The notes beneath the pieces are model-generated. The model searched no databases, was not told where the DNA came from, and saw only the letters and a list, made by a program, of their open reading frames with translations. From the NCBI GenBank assembly GCA_034336665.1, contig CM067588.1, positions 6,326,655-6,390,654 on the forward strand: 64,000 nucleotides of DNA, in the 5' to 3' direction. Positions 56,581 through 64,000 of the stretch are shown piece by piece. This stretch comes from Luscinia megarhynchos. Lineage: Eukaryota > Chordata > Aves > Passeriformes > Turdidae. A program made the translations under genes and the position numbers. How positions within the stretch are numbered: position 1 is the stretch's first letter; every line of letters starts with the position of its first letter.

Positions 56581-57690
56581 TTTCCCGTTTTTTCCCAGCT
56601 CCTGCCTGCCTGGAACGCTGTCACCCCGTGTTTGTCACGCGGGCAGGCACAGCTGGTGGATTTCTCCCCTGCAGGTGAAAATCTGATGGAGAAATCCCAG
56701 AGTTCTGGGCTGCTGTCTGCACCAATTAAGGGACTCCCTGCACTGAAAAATTCTTTAATTAACTCCTTAATTAACTGAAAAATCTCTGGGAAAAAATTAG
56801 GGATCTGCCATCCTCTGCATTTCTTTCCCTGCTGGCACAAATTTCTCTTCATCCACAAAAAAAATCCTATTTTCTCTATTTATCCACAAAAAAATATCCA
56901 TTTTCCCTCTTTACCCCCAACATCCTCATTATTTAAAAAAAAAATTAAAAAAAAATTAAATTCTTGCATTTTTAGAGCTGATTTTTCCCATTTTTTCCCC
57001 ATTTTCCTTCCTCCTGCAGCTCTTGCCCCATTTCCCATCCCAGAAATCGTTTTGGGATGGAGTTGGCTCAGCCTGAGGTGAGAAAAAGGGAATTAAAACC
57101 CGGGAATTAAAACCTCCCTGGTGTCATTCCTGCACCTCTCCTGCTGTTCCCATGGAAACAGATGTGGGATTGCAGGGATTTTATAGATTTTCAAGACTAT
57201 TATTAATTTTTTTTTTTTCCCCTTCAACAGTGACACTTCCTTTATCATTCCCAAACAGGCTGGAGTAAAAAAAAATCTGGTTTTTTGAGGCACCAAAAAA
57301 AGTGGGAATCCATCATTCCCAGACAAATTTTCCTGGGATTTGTGGTTGAGCTCTTCCTGTCTTGTTGAAATTCCCCATTTTCCCCTGATTTATCCCATTT
57401 TTTTTTGTTTTTTCTCGAGTGTTCATCGTGGAAAGGTGAGAATCCAACAATCCATGAATTTTAGTGGCCAGGGAAACAATTTTGTTGGAATATTTTTGTT
57501 GTTTTAATCTTAATTAAATACTCCTTAAGATGAAGGAATATTTGGTTTAATGAGTTTTTAGGGCTGTGGGGGTGAGGATCATCCCATCCCTGCTCCCTGT
57601 TTTATCCTAATCCCATTCCACAACATCTTTGAGGAGAAAAAGATTCTTTTAACACCTTTGGAGAGAATGAGGTCAGGGAAGAAAAATCCT
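56581..57690. other. AT-rich unique sequence, no gene recognised
   Basis: Unique sequence with several A- or T-runs (near 56935-56955 and 57209-57220). No exon is supported. Confidence 0.45.
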
Positions 57691-59010
57691 GGGATGAGAA
57701 GAATTTTGGGAATTGGCTTTAAAGGATCCAACATCCTGTTCCTCTGAGTTCCTTGTGGGATGTGGGAGCAGAATTTTGGGAATTGGCTCCAAGGGCTCCA
57801 AAATCCTGTTCCTCTGAACTCCTTATGGGATGCAGGAACAGAATTTTGGGAATTGGCTTTAAAGGATCCAACATCCAGCTCCTCTGAGTTCCTTGTGGGA
57901 TGTGGGAGCAGAGTTTTGGGAATTGGCTCCAACGGGTCCAAAATGCCACTGCCCCCAGCTCCCTGTGGGATGCAGCAGAATTTTGGGAATTGGCTCCAAC
58001 ATCCTGTTCCTCTGAGTTCCTTGTGGGATGCAGGAGCAGAATTTTGGGAATTGGCTCCAAAGATCCAACATCCTGTTCCTCTGAATTCCTTGTGGGATGC
58101 AGAAGAATTTTGGGAATTGGGTCCAAAGGCTCCAAGACCCTGTTCCTCTGAGTTCCTTGTGGGATGTCGGAGCAGAATTTTGGGAATCAGCTCCAAGGGA
58201 TCCAACACCCTTTTCGTTTGAGCTCCCTGTGGGATGCAGCAGAATTTTGGGAATTGGCTCCAAGGGATCCAAAATCCCACTCCCCCCAGCTCCCTGTGGA
58301 TGCAGAAGAATTTTTTGAATTGGCTCCAAAGGATCCAACATCCAGCTCCTCTGAACTCCTTGTGGGATGCTGGAGCAGAATTTTGGGAATTGGCTCCAAA
58401 GGCTCCAACATCCCCCTCCTCTGAGCTCCTTGTGGGATGTGGGAGCAGAATTTTGGGAATCAGCTTCAAGGGGTCCAAAATCCCACTGCTCCCAGCTCCC
58501 TGTAGGATGCAGCAGAATTTTGGGAATTGGCTTTAAAGGATCCAACATCCAGTTCCTCCAAGCTCCTTGTGGGATGCAGCAGAATTTTGGGAATTGGCTC
58601 CAAGGGGTCCAAAATCCCACAGCTCCCAGCTCCCTGTGGGATTTGAGAGCAGAATTTTGGGAATCAGCTCCAAGGGGTCCAACATCCTGTTCGTCTGGGC
58701 TCCCTGTGGGATGCAGCAGAATTTTGGGAATCAGCTCCAAAAGATCCAACATCCCGCTGCTCCTCCGGGCTCCCTGTGGGATGCAGCAGAATTTTGGGAA
58801 TTGGCTCCAAGGGCTCCAACATCCTGTTCGTCCGGGCTCCCTGTGGGATGCAGCAGAATTTTGGGAATCAGCTCCAAAAGATCCAACATCCCGCTGCTCC
58901 TCCAGGCTCCCTGTGGGATGCAGCAGAATTTTGGGAATTTGGCTCCAAAGGATCCAACATCCCGCTGCTCCTCCGGGCTCCCTGTGGGATGCAGGAGCAG
59001 AATTTCGGGG
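57691..59010. repeat. 1.3-kb array, unit about 60-70 bp, about 20 copies
   Basis: Each unit holds GAATTTTGGGAATTGGCTCC, AA.GGATCCAACATCC, CTCTGAGCTCC and TTGTGGGATGCAGCAG. Mean spacing is about 68 bp, with two unit types (with or without GGAGCA). The minus-strand 467-codon frame is an artefact. Confidence 0.94.
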
Positions 59011-59600
59011 TCCTGCTGCCCCAGCCGCCCTTGCCGTGCCCGTTTTCCCCGTTTTTTGGGGTGACATCCATGGGATGGGCTCTGCCCTCGCTGATCCCCG
59101 GGATCCACCCCGGATCCCCCCGTCCCTCCCCGGAGAGTCTCTGCCGCCTCTCAGCCCCGGCTTTCCCCAATTCTTCCTCCCTGCTCCGGGAATTCGGCCC
59201 GGAATCCGGCCGGTGCCGCCGCAGGGCGGGGAGCGGGGGCGAGCGCTGCGGTTCCAGAACATCCTGTGCGAGCGCGGGGAGCCATAAAAGGCTCAGGGAT
59301 GGGGTTGGGAACGCCGGGAATTCGCACGCACGGCCCCGAGGAGGAGCCCAGCTGGGGAAGCCCTCCCCGCCCCGAGTGCCCTACATCTTCCAGCAGCGCC
59401 TAAAGCTGGATTTACGCGGATTTTTTATTTTCCCTCCTCTTCCCACGCAGCAATTCCCAGCCCCGGCTGCTCCCAGCGCCGCTCGCAGCCCGGCGGGGAG
59501 TGGGAGGAAAGGGATGCTCGGAGGATTTGGGAAAATCCGGAGCGTTTCCAGCCGTGCTCCACCTGGCGAGGCGGCTCCGGAGCTGTGAGTATTCCCGAGA
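59011..59600 (+). promoter_or_regulatory. CpG island with a TATA-like box
   Basis: CpG-dense from 59080. A TATA-like CATAAAAG lies at 59283-59290 after GCGAGCGCGGGGAGC, so a plus-strand start near 59315 is possible. The candidate exon at 59451-59584 lies about 150 bp further on. No transcript can be shown. Confidence 0.35.
59451..59584 (+). other. Candidate internal exon (134 nt)
   Basis: Preceded by a good acceptor (TTTTATTTTCCCTCCTCT, then TCCCACGCAG ending at 59450) and followed by the consensus donor GAGCT|GTGAGTATT at 59585. All three plus-strand frames are open across it, so coding cannot be decided; one frame holds GKIRSVSSRAPPGE. No family was recognised. A non-coding exon or chance match is equally possible. 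Confidence 0.3.
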
Positions 59601-61561
59601 AATCCCGGGAAAGGGAGGAGGGAAGGAGGGAATTCCTCATTGCTGTTTGGGGGGGATGTTTTGGGACCTTTTTGGTCCTCCCAGGCTTTTCAGGAACAGC
59701 CACAAACCAATCCTGGAGTTCGTGCTTCCCTTCCAAAAAATGGGTGGAGAAAGATGATTTTTTTCCCTTATATTTTTGTGAAAAACAATGGGATTTTTCC
59801 CGTACTTTTTCCCCCCCCAATCCCGTATTTCCAGCTTTTCTCCTGCCAGCATTCCCAATCCCATTTTCCCCGCTTTTCTCCCAGCCCAGGCCCGGCAGGG
59901 ATGGGCTCGCTGTGACCTCCCCCAGCTGCGATCTGGCCCGAGCTCTTCCCGTTCCCTCCGCAGCCCAAATAAAGAGGAAAAGGAGCTCTGGAAACGCGAC
60001 CTGAGAGGCTGCAGGGCTTGGAAAAGCCTTTCTGTGTTCGCTGGGGCAGAGGGAGCTTTTGGGGACGAGGGGAAGGATTCGGGATCCTGGTGGGAGCGGG
60101 GTGGGGAAGGGAGACCCGCTGCTCTTGCAGCAATTAAATTCAAATTCAATTACATTACATTAAATTTGCTGAGCTAAACTCAGCAAACCTCACCTTGCTG
60201 CGCTGATTTTTTCAGCCCACTCAGGATTTTAAAAAAGGTTGATTTGGGTTCTTTCCCTCTTTCAAAAAATGAAGCAGCTCTTGTCCGTGCCCCGGAGCTG
60301 TGCCACCCTCCTGCTGGCGAATATTTCCATCCACAGCCCCTCTCCCTCTCCATCAGCAGCTGCAGGAAATCGCAGGAGGCTGGAGAGGATCCCGAGGGAT
60401 GGGGAAGGGGCGGCCCCAGCCCCTCCTGCGTCCCGGAGGATGCTCGGACCGGGGGTACAAATCGAGCTGCGAGCGCCGCCGCTTTTCCTCTGCCCGGCAC
60501 AATGAAATCTCTTCTCATTCCAATGGTTTTCCCTCTTTTTGCCGTTTTTTTTTCCCAGGCAGAGGCAGGGAACCGGCGGGGCTTTGTTGTTGTTGTTATT
60601 TTCCGGGTGGTTGTTTCTATGGCGAGGGAGCTGAGGCGGGGAAGGTCAGGAATTCCCGGCTGACAATTCCGAGCCGGCTCCTTTCATTCCCAGCTGCCGC
60701 GGCTGGAGCAAAGGCACCAGAACCCGGCTGTTCCCGGCCCCTTTTCCCTCGGGACACGGGGACGGGAAGAACATTTTTCCCCAAGTTTCCCCCACGGATT
60801 TCTCTGCCCCACTGGGGGTGTTTGCCCTGTTCCTGCTGGCACGGGGGTGTTGGCAGATGGAATTTTGGGAGCTCTGAGGATCGTCCTGGGCCTGTAACAT
60901 TCCCAAACAGGAGGAGATTTGGGTTCCACCCCGCTCATGTGCTGACCCTTGGAGTTTCGACCTTGGAGCAGCAAAATTTCCAAATCCTGGAGAGAAGAGA
61001 GGTGGGAAGGGAAAGGAGCCGCCGAGCTCTGACATCTCCCCCTGTTCATCCCATGGATCCCTTGGAATCCCACTCGCCTGGCTCTGATAAATCCCCAATT
61101 ATTGCAGCTCCATAAACGCCGCGAATCCAGGAGCTCCCCAAAATGAGGGATGGCTTTTCCTTGGAGGGAATATCCAGGGAGAGGGTCCCCCTGCCCATCC
61201 ACGCTCCAAATCCACGTGGAAAAGACCCCGGAGGGTTTCTTAAATCGAGGAATTTCATCCTGCAGGGAGCGGCCCCATCTCCGCTAGTGCAAAAGCAATT
61301 TCCCTTCCTTTGGATTTGAAATGTTCAATCAGTGACGAGGCGCTAATTCCCCGAGCCCGGGAGCGGAACGCGGCCGCGGGACGCTCTGCCAGCTCCCAGC
61401 ACGGCTGGAGCCGCTTCCCGGTGAAATCCAGGTGATTTTGGAGAGCCGGAGGCCAAGGTGTGGAATTCAGGAATAATTCAGAGTGCGAGCCTGACCTTGA
61501 TTTCCTTTAAATAGCACGGGAGGGAAGAGGAGCAGATTCTTTGTGCGCCAAGGCAGCTGAA
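59601..61561. other. Unique sequence, no gene recognised
   Basis: About 2 kb of mixed GC sequence. There is a CpG-rich patch near 61340-61400 and an AT-richer unique segment at 61285-61350 that could be regulatory. Frames on both strands overlap and resemble nothing known. Confidence 0.45.
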
Positions 61562-62280
61562 TTCGGGCAGAGCTTTGCATTCCAGCCCAATTCCCGGTTT
61601 TTGCACTCCAGACCAATTCCCGGTTTTTGCATTCAGGCCCAATTCCCGGTTTTTGCATTCCAGCCCAAATTCCCAGCTCTGCACTCCAGCTCAATTCCCG
61701 ATTTTTGCATTCCAGCCCAATTCCCGGTTTTTGCATTCCAGCCCAATTCCCGGCTCTGCATTCCAGCCCAATTCCCGGTTTTTGCACTCCAGCCCAATTC
61801 CCGGTTTTTGCATTCCGGCCCAATTCCCGGTTTTTGCACTCCAGCCCAATTCCCGGTTTTTGCATTCCAGCCCAAATTCCCATCTCTGCATTCCAGCCCA
61901 ATTCCCATCTCTGCATTCCAGCCAAATTCCCGATTTTTGCATTCCAGCCCAATTCCCATCTCTCCATTCCAGCCCCATTCCCGGTTTTTGCATTCCAGCC
62001 CAATTCCCGGTTTTTGCATTCCAGCCCAATTCCCGGCTCTCTCCATTCCAGCCCAATTCCCGGCTCTCTCCATTCCAGCCCAATTCCCATCTCTCCATTC
62101 CAGCCCCATTCCCATCTCTCCATTCCAGCCCAATTCCCATCTCTCCATTCCAGCCCAATTCCCGGCTCTCTCCATTCCAGCCCAATTCCCGGTTTTTGCA
62201 CTCCAGCCCAATTCCCCTCTCTCCATTCCAGCCCCATTCCCGGTTCTTTTCATTCCAGCCCCATTCCCGGTTCTTTGCTC
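61562..62280. repeat. 26-bp minisatellite CATTCCAGCCCAATTCCCGG...
   Basis: About 27 copies of GCATTCCAGCCCAATTCCCG plus GTTTTT, with variants in which the last part becomes CATCTCT or CTCTCTC. Frames on both strands (FCIPAQFP and AGMERWELGWN types) are artefacts. Confidence 0.94.
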
Positions 62281-63049
62281 CGTTGTTCCCATGGACGATC
62301 TGCCCGGAGAAATCCTCACCCCTCTCCAAGCACTCTCTGCCTGCTGGCATTGTTGAAAAGGAATTTTTAGGCCATTTTAAGCAATTATTCCTCATCTTTG
62401 GACGGAGAAATCCCCTGGCTCGGTTCTGCTGCTGGCAGGGGCTGGGGATGGCGCTGCTCGTGTCTCATCCCAGCACTTTGGATTTGAAGGAATAGAGGTC
62501 AGGAATGTCTGGACGCAAATCCACCGAGCCCTGGAAACAGGAGCTGGCTCTGATTTGCTAATTATGAATCCCAGGCTGAATTTGTCCGTGAAAATTCACC
62601 TGGGAAGGAAATAAATGAGAACCCCGGAGCTGCCAGGACACAAATCCCGGGATGCTGCTCAGGCAGGGCACAGAGCAGCAGCGAGATCTGGGCTCCATCC
62701 TTTTTCCCTGGATTCTGACGGGGTGGGAAGCGAGGCTTGATGTGTTGCTGCTGCTTTTTATCGTGGCTTTGTGTTCCTTTGTGCTCCACGGGGAGCCGGG
62801 AATTCCTGGGAATTGCCCCGGGAATTGTGGGTGGGCCCCCACCAGGTCCTGCTGCTGCAGGAAATCCAAGCAGGATTTCTCGGTTTATTTATTAACCCCA
62901 CTCGTCGTGCAGTAAATGATGTTTAGTGTGCTCCTGAAAATTTATTTGGGAAGATAAATGAAAATAAACATCCCTGCTCAGACTGGTTGGGATTTTCCTG
63001 GATCCCAGTCCAGCTGTGAGACCTTTTTCACCAATGCTTTTAATCTTTA
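62281..63049. other. Unique sequence, no gene recognised
   Basis: Nothing supported. Confidence 0.45.
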
Positions 63050-63152
63050 TAGAATCAAAAAATCCCGGGGTAATTTGGGTTGAAAGGACCTGGAAATCCT
63101 CACCCTGGAGACCTCCCACTACCCCAACCTGGCCTTGGACACCTCCAGGGAT
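63050..63152 (-). mobile_element. CR1 LINE fragment, about 100 bp
   Basis: On the plus strand: ATAGAATCA (terminal repeat), TTTGGGTTGAAAGGACCTGG, ACCTCCCACTACCCCAACCT, GGCCTTGGACACCTCCAGGG. This is the reverse complement of the CR1 3' end, truncated and diverged. Confidence 0.85.
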
Positions 63153-63271
63153 GTGTCCTGTCACCTCCTTCAATTCCCATTTCCAGAGGAGCTGCAGGAG
63201 CAAACGGGATCATGGAAATCTCTCTTTGGGATGGCTCTGGGGTTTGCAGGGGTCCTGGGACAGCTGGAACT
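63153..63271. other. Short unique spacer
   Basis: Nothing supported. Confidence 0.4.
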
Positions 63272-63745
63272 CCGTGTTCAGCAGATATTCCATGTTCAGC
63301 AGGAATTCCTTGTTTAGTAGGAATTCCGTGTTCAGCAGGAATTCCGTGTGCAGCAGGAATTCCGTGTTCAGCAGGAATTCCATGTGCAGCAGGAATTCTG
63401 TTTAGCATGAATTCCTTGTTCAGCAGGAATTCTGTGTTCAGCAGGAATTCTATGTTTATCAGGAATTCTGTTCAGCAGGAATTCCATGTTCAGCAGATAT
63501 TCTGTGTTCAGCAGGAATTCCATGTTCAGCAGGAATTCTGTTTAGCATGAATTCCATGTTTATCAGGAATTCTGTGTTCAGCAGGAATTCCGTGTTCAGC
63601 AGGAATTCTGTTCAGCAGGAATTCCATGTTTATCAGGAATTCCATGTTTATCAGGAATTCCGTGTGCAGCAGGAATTCTGTTCAGCAGGAATTCTGTTTA
63701 TCAGGAATTCCGTGTTCAGCAGGAGCTCTGCTCATCAGGAATGCT
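63272..63745. repeat. 18-bp minisatellite TTCAGCAGGAATTCCGTG
   Basis: About 26 copies of a 15-18 bp unit; nearly all contain GGAATTC, often the palindrome GGAATTCC. Confidence 0.94.
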
Positions 63746-64000
63746 CTGCTGTCCCTGCCACCTCCCCAGGGCCACCTCTGTCCCCGAGGGCCACAACCGC
63801 CAGGAATTCGGAGGAGGAACACCAGGAAATTCCCGTTCCGGTCTCTGCCCCTTCCCGGGGATCCCCCCGGCGGCTCCGGGCCGATCCCGGGGGTGCCCGG
63901 CTGATCCCGGGGGTGCCCTGGCTGATCCCGGGGTGCCCGGCTGATCCCGGCCCGGAGGTGACACAGCCGGGGGTGACAGCGGCTCCGGTGGCTGTTGCTA
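63746..64000. other. GC-rich sequence with a short GATCCCGGGGGTGCCCGGCT repeat
   Basis: Three to four copies of CTGATCCCGGGGGTGCCC near 63880-63950. No gene is seen and the window ends here. Confidence 0.6.

Noticed and set aside
57859..59262. 467-codon minus-strand frame
   Set aside because: It is a reading of the 68-bp array; residue pattern repeats with the DNA unit.
59283..59290. Definite TATA promoter
   Set aside because: CATAAAAG is only TATA-like and no transcript evidence is available, so it is kept as a weak candidate only.

Overview
The window reads as vertebrate nuclear DNA, almost certainly from a bird and most likely a songbird. The evidence is: several 5'-truncated CR1-type LINE tails (46305-46400, 53094-53402, 63050-63152); solo LTRs with 6-bp target duplications, as class II (ERVK-like) retroviruses leave; a vertebrate tRNA-Trp gene; and a GC- and CpG-rich background packed with minisatellites, as on avian microchromosomes. 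Species and chromosome cannot be read from the sequence. There are no bacterial-style operons. Almost all long open frames lie inside tandem arrays or GC-rich DNA and are artefacts.

The only gene that can be called with certainty is an intronless tRNA-Trp(CCA) at 54392-54463, with a Pol III terminator. The best protein-coding candidate is a terminal coding exon at 48406-48547 on the plus strand. It has a textbook branch point and acceptor, GC-ending codons, a Cys-rich then basic segment and an -ETAV C-terminus that fits a class I PDZ ligand. It may belong to an unidentified gene with 3' UTR in 49556-51300. Weaker candidate exons are at 59451-59584 and around 35309-36553, where three consensus donors sit in a CpG island.

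Layout. 0-9 kb: unique sequence, a hairpin minisatellite, an AT-rich island and a 183-bp tandem repeat. 9-13 kb: CpG island, GC minisatellite, a probable conserved element and a TGTGACACCCAGGGC array. 13-26 kb: two solo LTRs on the minus strand, two LTR fragments and a dense series of arrays. 27-30 kb: CpG-rich DNA with homeodomain and octamer motifs, then a 683-nt nearly pure purine tract. 30-43 kb: more arrays, including 1.86 kb and 1.84 kb blocks, around a second CpG island. 43.7-46.3 kb: repeat-poor, TAAT-rich, probably regulatory DNA. 46.8-52.7 kb: degenerate GACGGATCT array, candidate exon, two more arrays. 53-55 kb: CR1, tRNA-Trp and pyrimidine microsatellites. 55.5-64 kb: LTR fragment, 156-bp array, 68-bp array, CpG island, 26-bp and 18-bp arrays.

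By my reading about a third of the window is tandem repeat in more than 30 unrelated arrays. TAAT-rich unique blocks and CpG islands between them suggest an intron or intergenic region of a developmental locus, but that is inference and no such gene could be named.
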